64,000 bases of DNA from Hyphochytrium catenoides. Lineage: Eukaryota; Sar; Hyphochytriomycetes; Hyphochytriales; Hyphochytriaceae. The stretch spans positions 292,805 to 356,804 of the forward strand of contig FLMG01000355.1 of assembly GCA_900088475.1 (NCBI GenBank). The letters are read 5' to 3'. The translations under genes were made by a program, and so were the position numbers. Shown here one piece after another: positions 1 to 14,898 of the stretch (position 1 is its first letter; each line of letters begins with the position of its first letter). The notes beneath the pieces were generated by a model. It worked only from the letters and a program-made list of their open reading frames with translations, had not been told where the DNA came from and searched no databases.

Positions 1-509
1 TCTTCATATTCCTGCTGGGCTTCGTGGAGTTTTGCCTGCCAGAACTTATATTCTGGGTCTCCATAACGGTGCTTGGCGTCAAACAAGAACTCTTTAGCCT
101 TCTGGCCGAAAAAATCCATCTTCGACGTGCCATTGTGTCGGCCGTAAGGGACATTATAGTGCCCTTTGGAGAAATCCTGATGATGGGGCCCAGCTTGCTG
201 ATTTCCAGGGCTAGTCCGACTTCTACTATCATTCACTTCGGACTGATTATGGTCATTCCCCAACTTGGGATCTTCCCTGTTGCTACCATTACCACTGGTC
301 TCAAAACTGCTGAAGTGCCGTCTTCCTGCCATTAAACTCCGTTGATCTCCTACTGCTGTCCGATGCCGTGTATTGCGAAGGTTTCTGCAGTGGATAAGCT
401 GCTGCGTTCCCGCAATGGCAATGACCTTAGGAGCCATACTCAGCGCCACGCTAGGAAGGGCGCGGCCGAGTACCTGCCCGCTTTGTTGAACAGCTGCAGT
501 CAGACTCAT
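1..509 (-). CDS. N-terminal part of a probable mitochondrial protein (partial)
   Basis: On the minus strand an open frame runs from an ATG at 509 to the window edge with no stop, so the C terminus is missing. The frame stays open upstream to a TAG at 605-603, so an upstream exon cannot be excluded. The first about 70 residues are rich in Arg, Ser and Ala with almost no acidic residues, and they end in the run RRHFSSFE, which looks like a mitochondrial presequence with an R-x-F/S cleavage site. After a low-complexity Asn/Gly/Ser/His stretch the sequence becomes helical and charged (KAKEFLFDAKHRYGDPEYKF). I do not recognise the mature protein. Mitochondrial import is an inference from composition. 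Confidence 0.5.
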   Translation of the reverse strand, partial: MSLTAAVQQSGQVLGRALPSVALSMAPKVIAIAGTQQLIHCRNLRNTRHRTAVGDQRSLMAGRRHFSSFETSGNGSNREDPKLGNDHNQSEVNDSRSRTSPGNQQAGPHHQDFSKGHYNVPYGRHNGTSKMDFFGQKAKEFLFDAKHRYGDPEYKFWQAKLHEAQQEYE

Positions 510-1270
510 CTTGACCACGTCAATGTTTACTGGCTGGCTACTACTAGTTTTACTGCTGTCTCGTAAACTGCGATGCTTACTAACTGTTGAAAGGAAAGTC
601 TTCTAATGAGAGGTTGAGTCACGGGTCAAATGTCATGGACAGTCCTTCAAGAACCTACACCAATGCCATCCAAAGCCCAATGACTTCAGAAAGCTGCTCC
701 TGAGTCTGCAGTCCCTGTCAACATCATCCTTGGCATCATCATCAGAAGCGACAGATCCTTTCGATGCTGCTGGTCAGTGGAGACAGCCAATCACAGAGCA
801 AAGAACGGCGTTAGAAACCAAGTTTGTGTCGCACGCTGACTAATTGATAATCAAAACTAAAGGGTAATCAACCCTGACAGTCGCCGGATCATGGTAAAAA
901 GAATGAGGAACCGCCAGCTAGGTTTTGACAAGTGATAACCGATATACTGATGATTCTTGTGGTGATGTTGAACACTAATCAGTGATTGTTCTTTTACCCG
1001 AAATATCTCCGCCTTGGTTAGGTCTAAGGCTTGTCAAACACTTAAGTCTCCATCATTTAAGTCCGATAAAAGTCCCAGAAAAAGTTGACCATACTCATTA
1101 TACCTGTACCTTCGCCTCCCAGGGTGAAAATGGCCTGACAAACATTCTCACGATGATTGCAACTAACATTGCTACTTATTCGCCATTTTTGTGATTCATA
1201 TTCTCCGGGGTGGTTATAGGAGTAAGGCCTTAAGAGCTGTCTGAGTTCAAAATGAAGAATGGGTTTTTAT

Positions 1271-1375
1271 TATAAAAAGCAACAAAAGAGAAAGAGAGGG
1301 AGAGAGAAAGAAAGAGAGAGAGGAGAGATGGAGGCAAAAAAGAGCAGGAGAGAGAGAGGAAGATCGATCTTGTTG
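1271..1375. repeat. GA-rich low-complexity tract
   Basis: Purine-rich stretch of imperfect GA, GAA and GAGG units on the plus strand, followed directly by a CT-rich stretch near 1370-1440. Repeat-length polymorphism is likely, and translations of it are spurious. Confidence 0.8.
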
Positions 1376-1573
1376 TCTTCTCATCTCTTTTCTTGTCTTG
1401 CTTCGTCTCTCTTCGCCTTCTATCCCTCTTTCCTTCCATTGTATAGTTCTATCGTGAGGACGGAGCTCATCGCCCAGGCCTCTTTCCCTTTATTTATAGA
1501 TTATTCGATGATAAGCCATCAATCATAATATACTGCATTTTCCTTGAGGAGGTCTGCTGTGCAAGTAGAGAAG

Positions 1574-1640
1574 GCAGAGAGAGAGAGAGAGTAAAAGTGA
1601 GACAGAAAGAGAGAGTGAAATAGAGAGAGGAGAAAGAGAA
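1574..1640. repeat. GA-rich low-complexity tract
   Basis: Runs of GAGAGAGAGA interrupted by AAAG and GACAG, on the plus strand. Confidence 0.75.
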
Positions 1641-1774
1641 TTGCAGACTTTGCCCAGCAGGATGACTCTCTTGGTTATCTTTATCCGTTGTATCAGCAGC
1701 AGCTTCGTCATCATTAGGGTTTTCCTTTCCATACTGAGAAGGAAGAAGAGAAAATGAGAACAGATATCTCATGA

Positions 1775-1830
1775 ACCTCTCTCTCTCTCTCTCTCTCCGC
1801 CCTCACTCTCTCTCTCTCTCTGTGACTTCT
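1775..1830. repeat. CT microsatellite tract
   Basis: Plus-strand CTCTCT runs (about 1775-1797 and 1805-1822), opposite in strand polarity to the GA tracts on either side. The GA and CT tracts could therefore pair in a long single-stranded transcript. Confidence 0.75.
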
Positions 1831-1954
1831 CTCTATCTTGGGTCTTGGCCTTCCACAGCTCTTCCTTTTTCATTCTTCTTATGGTCACGATCGCCCGGCT
1901 GGGCTTTTTCTTTGGTGAAAAGCAGATTGCAGATTGCTTTCACAGAAACAGGAA

Positions 1955-1994
1955 GTCAGAGAAAGAGAGGGAGAGAGAGAGAGAAAGAGAGAGC

Positions 1995-2028
<34 letters not shown>

Positions 2029-2134
2029 CGTGAGAGAGAGAGGAGGGTGTGCGAGAGAGGGAGAGCGAGAGAGGGAGAAAGAGAGAGAGAGAGGGTGTGA
2101 GAGGAAGAGAGCTGAGTGACAATGGGTAAAAAAG

Positions 2135-2165
<31 letters not shown>

Positions 2166-2180
2166 AGAGAGAGAAGAGAG
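1955..2180. repeat. Long imperfect (GA)n tract
   Basis: About 220 bases of near-continuous GA dinucleotides with GAGG, GAAA and GC interruptions. It is the longest simple repeat in the window and explains the Ser/Leu-rich and Arg/Glu-rich spurious reading frames here. Confidence 0.85.
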
Positions 2181-2870
2181 GGCAAAGAAAGCGAGAAAGA
2201 ACCGCGGAAGCCCTACTGTTGTTACAGTAGCGCTGTTTGTCATGATCCAAAAATTACTGATAAAATCTTCGCCAGAACACGATGGAGAGTCAGAGGAACT
2301 CCGCCGTCCAAAAACTCACAGGCCCAAAAGCCTAGCATCCACCTTTGTCGTAGTTCTGTCCTTGATGACTGTTTCCTAAGGAATAAAGAGACTAGAGTTA
2401 AACAACTATGACTATGCAAGCTCGGGCAGCAGAGACAACAGTCAAGCGAAGAGGCTGTGTAATGTGGAAGAGCAACTCCGATGACAGGAAGCAGAAGAAG
2501 AATAAACCTTGAGAGGCAAGAGTAATTGGTCTTCGACAGCAAGAATGAAGGTCGCCGCCGCCGACAGTCACATCTTGAGGTTCTTATTATCCTTGTCTCC
2601 TCATCACTTTTGTTCGACAGTCAGCAGAGTACAAGGCCAGAGTAGTGTGCTATCCGTCAGGTCATCCGCTCCGGAAAAAGAGAATGGCGCACCGCACTTT
2701 CTGTTTTGACAGTAGGTTAAGATGTAGATGTCTTTTAAGAGAACGGACTTGCTCAGACTATCTCAATACCAGCATCATCCTCTAGCGGTGAATGAGTTTC
2801 AAGCATCCAGGGCAGACGGCATCCGGTAACCAAGGACTAGTTGAGAGTAGTGTTTCTTTTTTGCTTCGCC

Positions 2871-4376
2871 ATGGCCGCATCGTCGTGCGAGGCACCAGCC
2901 GATGAAAGTAGATTGGCCTGGGGTTCGCCGAAAGAGAGCAGTATGTCTGAAAGCATCCCCGTTGTCATTCGTAAGGCCACTCTGAGAGATGCAGAAGGTA
3001 TTGCCAAGGTGCATGTGGACACTTGGAGGAGTGCTTATCAGGATATTATACCTGATAAGGTGCTGAAAGAGCTGAGCTATGAGCAGCGACAGAACAGATG
3101 GGAACAGAATATAACAGAGGCCAAGTCCGACATCTATGTGGCAGCGCTCAAGTCTGGAGATATCATAGGCTTTGTCACTTGTGGGCCGACCTTGGGAGCG
3201 GATGAACGACCATCCGCAGAGACTTTGAGTGCAAGCCTACCGTCTGCTGCCGAAGTGCATGCATTATACCTTCGGAAAGAGCTGCAAGGACAGGGAATAG
3301 GAAAGAGGCTTCTTCAACACGCAGCCCAAACTTTGATGCGGAAGGGTCACTATTCAATGTTTCTTTGGGTCCTGCAGCAGAACGTCGCTGCTTGCCGATT
3401 CTATGAGTCACAAGGCGGAGAAAAAGTTGGCATGGCAACTGAGGAGATAGATGGCTCCCTCCTGCCCACGTACGCTTTTCTATGGCGACATATTCCTTCA
3501 TCGCCGCTGTTGAGGACGTCTGGCTTGCCGCTGCAGCCATTAAACAACCAGGGAGCTTTGCCCGTAGCGCATGATGACGATAACGAGACTCTTATAGGTG
3601 ATTCATTCCAAGGGAAAGACACTAACGGGAAGGTAAGAGGGCAACCAGCCGAAGAACTAGGGATCAAGAGCACACTAGATCATAGACTTGCCTCCGAGAG
3701 GAAGGGAAAGCTCTCAAGACCTGCCAGAGAGACCGAGTACTTGGCATACGCGAAGCCATTACCAATAACTGAGGAGGAGGTGGAAGGCAAGCCCGTTGTT
3801 CTTCGCGAAGGCAGGCTGGAGGATGCAGCAGGCATTGCTAAAGTGCAAGTCGATACCTGGAGATCCGCTTATGCAGGCATCTTACCCCGAGCTTTTCTAT
3901 TAGAGGCGAGCTATGAGGAGAGGCGGAACAGGTGGGAAAGAACCTTAGCTTTAGGTGAGAGAAATGTACACGTGGCATGTCTCGAAGACGGTGAGCCGGT
4001 TGGGTTCATCAGCTGTGGCCCTGCGCGTCATCCGAAGGCCGCCAGTCAAGAGACTGACAAGACCACAAAGTATAATCTGCCCGAAGGCGAAGTCTACGCT
4101 CTCTATGTCCGGCAGGAGCTGCAAGGTCTTGGGATTGGAAAGCTACTACTTCGCAAGGGAGCCGAATGCCTGTTTAAGCTTGGCTACTCGTCCATGTTCC
4201 TCTGGACTTTTGAGCAAAATGAAGCCGCCTGTCGCTTCTATGAGGCTCAAGAAGGACAGAAAACGGTTCAAATTCTAGAAGAAACAGCTGGCGTCGAGCT
4301 GCCCGTTTGTGCCTATGAGTGGCACCACATTCCGTCGATGAAGTTGATGACATCGCAGACTCCCGCCTTGCCCTAG
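2871..4376 (+). CDS. Protein with two tandem GNAT acetyltransferase domains
   Basis: Single-exon frame of 501 residues. The ATG at 2871 sits in a near-ideal Kozak context (GCCATGG); an in-frame TTG at 2841 is ignored. Two GNAT (Gcn5-related N-acetyltransferase) domains lie at about residues 31-210 and 308-488. Each begins with a related block (IAKV.VDTWRSAY) and carries the acetyl-CoA pyrophosphate-binding motif: ELQGQGIGKRLL in the first and ELQGLGIGKLLL in the second. Both also share a FLW...N.AACRFYE segment. The domains are clearly diverged copies of one another, joined by a hydrophilic linker of about 95 residues. GNAT enzymes move acetyl from acetyl-CoA to an amine; the acceptor cannot be told from sequence. 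No targeting signal is obvious. Confidence 0.85.
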   Translation: MAASSCEAPADESRLAWGSPKESSMSESIPVVIRKATLRDAEGIAKVHVDTWRSAYQDIIPDKVLKELSYEQRQNRWEQNITEAKSDIYVAALKSGDIIGFVTCGPTLGADERPSAETLSASLPSAAEVHALYLRKELQGQGIGKRLLQHAAQTLMRKGHYSMFLWVLQQNVAACRFYESQGGEKVGMATEEIDGSLLPTYAFLWRHIPSSPLLRTSGLPLQPLNNQGALPVAHDDDNETLIGDSFQGKDTNGKVRGQPAEELGIKSTLDHRLASERKGKLSRPARETEYLAYAKPLPITEEEVEGKPVVLREGRLEDAAGIAKVQVDTWRSAYAGILPRAFLLEASYEERRNRWERTLALGERNVHVACLEDGEPVGFISCGPARHPKAASQETDKTTKYNLPEGEVYALYVRQELQGLGIGKLLLRKGAECLFKLGYSSMFLWTFEQNEAACRFYEAQEGQKTVQILEETAGVELPVCAYEWHHIPSMKLMTSQTPALP

Positions 4377-5561
4377 TAAAAGTGAGCCATAGCATGAGCT
4401 GCAGTGCTAATCAGCTGCCCCGATTGTCCTGAGATTTTGTGCTTCATAGGCGGATGATAAATACTGTTACTTTTCCCCAAGGACACCGTTACTTTTGCTC
4501 GAAGTAGGGCCATGCCTCTTGTCGAGTTCAAGGAGAGAAAGCGCATGCCTTCTTGAGTCACAGCATGACCTCCTTCAACGATATAACGCTCCAGTACGAC
4601 TCTACTTAGAGACAATGCAGTCATGTCATTAGTCCATGCAGGGATTAAAGAACCTCAACTCAGTAGTGTTCGTCTCTAATCGGTGGTGATTTGCCTATCT
4701 GCTACAGCAGCTCGACCTGCTGTACACTGCACCACACCTTCACGCCAAGTCTCAGACCAGGCTAATGGATCTTTCTCTGTGTGCTGATAGCTTGCCATCC
4801 CATCCTTCGGCTTGGCAAAGATGACAGCCTCGCCTGCAAGAGACTCTGTCATCCACCTTGAGGTTAGAGCACGGAAGAGATGATAGAGCTTCGTCCTTCT
4901 TATTCTTGAGATCGTGGGCAGAGCCAAAGTGACGATGATCGCCGAAGAAGCGAGCGGTTCACGAAAATAGATAACTCCTTCTTCCCAATAAGAACGACTC
5001 TGCTGAATAAAAACGGCAGAAGAGACGTTATGCCCGTATTTGGAATAGAGATATAAGGAATCACTCTCCTAGCGGGTCTTCTCACCATCCTCGTCTGCTA
5101 ATAATTCTCCTTCCTTTTGGCGCTAATTACCTGCGACAGTACCGCAAATAGCGCTGGGCGGCAAATAATAAAGTTAGCAGGAGCATCATCGCGGTTGCTC
5201 AGTCTCTAAGTGAGCGAAGATTATTGCGTCTCCTTCCCCTAGGATAGGCCCCGATCATCCGCCGCACTGAGGCTCTTACGTGTCTAATGAGCGAGTAGTG
5301 GGTCTACCACTACCAACTCGCTGGGCTCTTAACGCTGATAGCTTCTGTTGAGGATACGGGAGAAGTGGGCTTCTTAGGGCAACTATCTGGCAATTTTTAG
5401 CCATCGCAGCGGACCGTCACCGGAGGGTATCACTAGGGCACAGCTACCTTGATATTCAACATTGAACATGGTAATTGGAATTGGCTGCCTCTCTAGTCTC
5501 ATACTGAGCGAGGGTGGCAAAGCTCCTCAAATCTCTCGGATGTGATGAAAGGCTAAGGCGG
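4377..5561. other. Intergenic region, no gene recognised
   Basis: About 1.2 kb between the GNAT gene and the SUMO protease. Minus-strand frames of 60-85 codons (for example 4676-4927) lack an ATG start, a domain or good splice sites. This stretch should contain the GNAT 3'UTR and the protease promoter. Confidence 0.5.
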
Positions 5562-8500
5562 ATGGGAAACGTGCCACTCTGGACACAATCTCAACCAATA
5601 GGCTCTGCAGTTGAAGACGAGGATGACAAAGTTACTACAGACAATGGAGCTCATTACCACTCTTGGCCCCACTTGGCGGACACGCTAGAAGACACTGGCT
5701 CTGCCTCTGATTCGGACTGGTTCGCTCTCCCTGGAAAGGACTACGAAGCCGGCATGCCTTCCACCGTTCCGAGTAGCATCGGATTCTCAGCCAGCAGCTA
5801 TCGTCCCAGGAAATCTCGCGTCAATTCCGACGAGGATGCGTTTGACAAGATCTTGAAACGAGGCGGAATGGCACAGAGCCATAAAAGGCGCAGAAGCTCA
5901 GATGACTGGACTAAAGATGAATCTGACTTTTCTTTCTCGCGTGGAGGTTCTAGCCCGATAAGAGGAAGGCAAGCCGAAAGGGAACCATATGGGCCTAAGA
6001 CCAGCAGGTTGAGTGGTGAAAGTCGAATTAGCGCTCCTAACTGCTTACGGAACCCTGGAGCTTCTTTGATGCAGGTAAGAGATTGCTTCCATTCTCTCTA
6101 CTCTTCTGTTGCCAGTAGAGTCAAAGTCTGTCTCTGCCTTCTGAAACTAGTGGCCTTTGACACATGCTTTTAATCGTCCGGCAGAGCGCTAGAGAGAAGG
6201 TTCCTCTTGTGCACAGGCCCCTCGGGCAATCAAGGTTTACGGAGCGGAGTGATAGGGATAGCATCCTAGCAGCTCCTCGTCTTAACTCCAACCCGTTTGG
6301 CAGGACCACGAAGACCTATGGTCGACAACCTCTGGAATCAGACAAGGAACGGAATAGTGCTTCCGAAGGATCGAATGCATCTAAAACTGACAAAGTTGTA
6401 GATGACAAACTGCAGACAATACTCTCGGGGTTCGCCCAGGCAGTTCAGCCTAGGATACATTCCCCTAAGACTTCCGTAAGCGAAAAGTCTACAAGCCGTT
6501 TTTCGGCGTCCTCGGTGTGGGACTCGTTGCGTGGCAAAAGCAAAGAAGAGGATGCCGGCGTCCCCACAAGGAGGTACGGGCAGAAAGAGAAAGATTTGAA
6601 GAGAAATGGGTGGCTAAGCGGTCAAGGAGAGGATGGCAAAGGATCTAAATGGTCCTTCAATTCATATATAAAAATGCCGAGCTCATCATCCAGCACTAAA
6701 ATTCGGAGGCGAAAGTCTGACCAGGTGGTGGACCTCATCTCCTCGGATGACGACATGAAAGTAGATCGACCTTCAGTGGCCCGACTAAAGCAGCGATCAG
6801 GCTTGGCTAGTGCTAAGGATGAACTGGCGTCGAAGGTCCGTGAAAGTGTCTACGGGCCTTGCTATCACAGGCAATAGTCTCTAGCCTCAGCCATCCCTCT
6901 TTGATCTAGCAGCACCGCTCTCCCTAACCATTTATTCATACTCCGTGGCTGACACAAGTTAAGGCTCATCTAACCTATTTTGAGTGAGCAGCTAAGTGAC
7001 AAGGAAGGCCTGGCGTTTCCATGCACCAAGATTGGAGTGGGTAGCCACGTCAGGGACAAAGGAGCTTTGCTCGTGGGCACAGATAGCATAGTTTTCGAGC
7101 TTGCCAGGTCTACATAAGGCGCTGGTGTTAACTCAAGCCTCCTATTCCGCTATTCAGTAACCTTCCTGCTAAACTCTTCTCGCGATATGGCCTTTCTTGC
7201 TTCTACCTCAACTTTGTAGCACTTCTCACCGGCTGGTCCGTCTTTATTCTGCTAGACCTTTATCTGATCTTCGCCTCTTTTCCTGCACCTTGCAGCTGTC
7301 CTCCCTTTCACCAAGAAGACTGGACTGTTGACCTGCGCGATTTCACGACGGCCGGGTAAGTGCCTTGCCAGGATTGCCTACGTTGCCCAACCCTAACGGT
7401 CTCCATCCCAGCTTCTACCGTGGGGATGCGGAGGTTGAGCCTTTTATGGTGCTTAAGGTGAAAACAACCTGGGTTCCTGCACGCTGGAAAGCTTTGTATG
7501 ATCCCTACAGTCAGGGTTAGTCTCACCTAGAGCCTCGACCAGCAATTAGTTCTGATCCCATCCAATACCGCTCGGTTTGCGCGTCTTCGCTTTCTTATTG
7601 ACCCTCTCTAAGTGTCTACGTTGGGCGTTATTGGACTATCCCTTATTTGTTCACCAAACGTCGCTTCTTTTGCCAAAAAGATTAACTATCGATGTCTCTA
7701 CCAGATGAATCCAAGAATTATATTATATTTATGTTTCCCACTGAGATTTTGAGCGAAATAGAGCAAGCGGTGACAAAGTTACTGGGTCACACTGGCTACG
7801 CAAAGTCCATGATGAGGTATCTATTGCAGTGGAAGGAAGTTTACTAGCAGCGACTGACGCTCTTTGCTCGTGAATACGGGGCATCCAGCGTCATGAAGGC
7901 TTCTACTCCTCGCTATTTAAAGGCTATTCAACAAAGAGACAAAAACTCCAAGAGAACACGGCGGTACGTCTAGTCATCCATCTTCTCTCATGTATCCTGT
8001 CAATGCTAAGGGCTGGACTAGGTCCCTACGGAGCTCTGTAACAGAAATTGATGCTGACGAAGACGAAGGGGAAGCAATCCTGATATACCCTCATGACAAG
8101 CAAGCCAATGACTTCATTACCATCAACTCAGGAGATCTTCGGCGGTTGCGACCCGAAAAGTACCTCAATGACAGCCTTGTGGACTTTTACTTGAAGTATG
8201 GACTAACTTAAGCTCTTCCTAATATCGATGCTCTGGCTGATTGTTTCCCTCCTGTCCCGGTCTTGAACACGTGCTGCGAAGCCCTTTGGAGCAGGGAGTC
8301 CGTAGCATTTCTAAGCTCTCTCTCTGTCCCTCGCCCTGGTTGCGCCTTTAGATATTTATACCTGTCGGAGCTCTCGGAGGCACATCGCTCTCGAGTTCAT
8401 ATATTTAGCTCCTTCTTCTATACAAGATTGCTGGAAGGCAAGAAAGGCACCAGGAGCAGCGAGTTGGAGGCAGGCGGATACCAGAACGTAGAGCGATGGA

Positions 8501-10024
8501 CCAAAAAGATTGATATTTTTTCAAGGGATTTCGTGTTGGTCCCCATCAACGAAAGGTAACTGGGCCTGACGTCCTGCCATAAAGTGTATAGAGCTTAGAC
8601 ATTGTCATAGCGCAATGTATCTCTCTCTTACCTGGCATTTTCCACTGATAAACCTTACATGCATTGATTACATGTTCTTCAGATTTCCTCATTGTATACA
8701 TCTAATCTCAATTGAATCCTGGTTATCCCTGTCTTGGGTGTGAAACGTGTCTCAGCTATAATGCCACTCAGTGGGTGGCGTGACCTGCTTCAGCTTGTTG
8801 TCTCTCTCTACCTCTTTCGAAGGTACTAATAGTATCATTTCTTAGCCTCCACTGGAGTCTGGTGGTTATTTGCAACCCTATAGCCTTCGTCAAGGTGAGG
8901 CATCCTCTTCTTAGTTACCTACCTCGTTGGTGTTTGTTAACAATTTGGTATGTCTGCAGGAGGATCCCAAGCGAGAGCCCTGTCTCATATTCATGGACTC
9001 GCTACGGTGTCACAGCAGCTCTAGAATAGGCCGTTGTCTACGAAGGTGGGTCTGTAAGGACACACGACGCCCCTTTTACCCCAGTGCCTCAGGAGTGACC
9101 TAGTTGCTGTTCAATGCTGGGCCTCACACGACTTCTGCCTTTGGAAGTCATCGTAGGCCTTCTTTCTGAGCGGTTGTCTCCCCTAGCCTAACACTTATTG
9201 GATGGTGATTCGCAGGTACTTGGAACTAGAGTGGCAAAGCAAACATCCAGAGGAAGGAGAGCCGGACGCCCTCACAATGCCAAAGAGCTTGTGTCCGAAG
9301 GTGCTTGATTACCCTTGAACATAACGCCCCGGTCGGAGGTCGACCTAACATCCGATGCTCTTTCTCTTTATCAATCTTTGTCGCAATTCAGCTACCCATG
9401 CAGGAGAATGGTTATGACTGTGGCGTATTTCTTCTAAAGTATGCAGAAATGTTCCTGAGCAAGTTGGACTTGTTCAACCTTTCTGAGATGACGAAGTCTG
9501 TGGAAGAGTTGCTGAGTCCGGAGATGTTTGGGAGGGGAGATGCAGAGTTGCTTCGGACAAACATCGCGAAGCTCATCAAGGGACTTGTCCAGAGTATAGC
9601 TTCCACAAAAGATGAGGAAAGGCCGGATGACGCTCTGGTTGAGAGTAACAATACGGGCGTGAAGGAGGAGGCTAAGGCTGGTGATGGCATTGATAGGACC
9701 CGAGGAGTTAAGGAAAACGACGCACTCAAGGTCCAGAAAGATTGGGAAGGAGCAAAGCAGAAGCCGAGCAAGGGTGACACGATGGAAGAAGAAGACAGTG
9801 ATACCAAGACGGAGGACATGCCAGAAATGGGATTACTGCCTGACTCTGAGGAGCTAGGAGGATTCTCTCTGACCCCGGCAGAAGCAGAGCCAAAGTCGAT
9901 GGAGCCAGACTCTAGACCCGATGACAGGAAAAGGTCTGGCCGGTCGGAGATAAATGCTGGGACTGACATTGAAACTGGCGCGATGCAGGAGGAAGAGGAA
10001 GAGCAGAACTGTTATGAAGTATGA
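5562..10024 (+). CDS. Ulp1/SENP-type SUMO protease
   Basis: A 12-exon model of about 961 residues: 5562-6074, 6185-6835, 6992-7107, 7296-7355, 7412-7515, 7705-7816, 7923-8195, 8352-8555, 8846-8894, 8960-9045, 9216-9300, 9392-10024. The C-terminal C48 cysteine-protease domain starts at RPEKYLNDSLVDFYLK. It shows the catalytic His (HWSLVVICNP, exon 9), Asp (CLIFMDSL, exon 10) and the Gln and Cys of PMQENGYDCGVF (exon 12). These enzymes cleave SUMO precursors or SUMO-lysine isopeptide bonds, mostly in the nucleus. The N-terminal half is Ser/Arg-rich and contains VVDLISSDDD, a good SUMO-interacting motif. Exons 3-6 encode a moderately hydrophobic beta-rich segment that could be a PH-like fold. 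The acidic C-terminal tail is about 180 residues. The start is uncertain: 5562 is the first ATG in the frame, which stays open back to a TGA at 5505. Confidence 0.88.
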
Positions 10025-13858
<3,834 letters not shown>

Positions 13859-14075
13859 AGTATAGAAGATTGCCCTTGAGCCTTTCAGCCCCTATCGCCC
13901 TGTTTTCCCTTGACCTCTTGGCTGGCCAAGCTTTCTTTGCTCAGGCGTGACCCATTCCAACGATGTTTTGATCCTCCTTTTTTTGATGGTATCTAGGGGC
14001 CTCCGTCTCACATGCCTTTTCTCTTGTTCTTGCTACCCTCTCTGTTGCACTCTACCTTCTGTTCTATCCATTCAG

Positions 14076-14180
14076 GTATTGGGGCTCGTAGACAGCGCTA
14101 CCCTGAAGTACGGCGCTACTGCATGCGCCTTTGGAGCTGCTCTAGGCGCAGCACTAACCCTTCTCATGAAGAAGTCCTAG
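14076..14180 (+). other. Possible alternative 3' exon encoding a membrane tail
   Basis: After a good acceptor (CT-rich, then CAG at 14073-14075) there is a 34-codon frame ending in TAG. It encodes a hydrophobic Ala/Gly/Leu segment (TACAFGAALGAALTLL) capped by KKS, like a C-terminal tail anchor. It lies 217 bases after the reductase stop on the same strand. A phase-0 donor inside the last reductase exon (TTT|gtaacg at the AEEF codons) would join it in frame. This is an inference; it may instead be 3'UTR or the end of a very small separate gene. Confidence 0.3.
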
Positions 14181-14898
14181 GCGACGGGCTTGGCATGCCC
14201 GCCGGAAGCCACGCAGGGCCATGATTTAACCTAACTGACAGCAGCAGCTGGCAGAGTCATCCTTTCTGTAGGAGCCTTCTCTGCCCTCCTTGCCAGATCA
14301 CGTAGTACCTTTCTCATTCGTCGTTCTAGACCACAGCTCCGGTGGTACTCCGTAGAGTGCCAATTACCTTAAACATTAATGACCGTCGAATAAAAGACAG
14401 CGTCTCTCCCTCTCTCTCTGTCTCTTTTGCCTCTCATTCCTCTTGCCATTAGAGCTTTCCCCCTGCGACGTCAGCCGTCCTCGGTCTCTGTACTCCCAAT
14501 ATCTTGAGCTCCGTCATTCGGCTGGTCATCGGCCACCACAGAACTCTTTCCCTCCTGCTCCTGCTGATGTCTCTTCACCTTGAGAACTAGCGACTAACGG
14601 CTAGGATTCAGGCTTGAATGGCAAGTACAGTAAGTACATGGGTACTTGTACTTGCACAGTTAGGGTTTTGGCGGGAAGGAAAGTGGCGGAAGTTTGTTCA
14701 GAAAAACATTTTTGGCGATGCTGCCGATTGAACTGACAGAGATTCGCCGGATGAAGGTGAGGCAAGAAGCTCGAGACCCAGACAATGAAGAGCCTATGTA
14801 GGTGCATGGGGCTTAGTCTGTGTCTGCACTGCTGGCTGTGAAGGTTAAAAGGCACTAGGAGCCGCCCTTAAGCAGCACGAGCACGGGCAGCTGTATAC
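14181..14898. other. Intergenic region
   Basis: About 0.7 kb with no gene recognised. AATAAA-like sequence at about 14389 and a short CT tract at 14403-14425 fit the 3' end of the upstream transcription unit; the ORC3 promoter should follow. Confidence 0.5.

Larger units (their letters stand above)
603..2870. other. Intergenic region with purine/pyrimidine tracts
   Basis: About 2.3 kb without a convincing gene. All open frames here are short or are low-complexity translations of GA/CT repeats. Between 1271 and 2190 there are four GA- or CT-rich tracts, listed separately. The last 300 bases before the GNAT gene should hold its promoter, but I see no clear core element. Confidence 0.6.

Noticed and set aside
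1885-2250. Minus-strand frame of about 120 codons
   Set aside because: It is a Ser/Leu-rich translation of the GA/CT repeat with no domain or start context.
4676-5088. Two adjoining minus-strand frames upstream of the SUMO protease
   Set aside because: The frame at 4676-4927 has no ATG, and there are no phase-consistent splice sites and no recognisable motif; composition alone was not enough.
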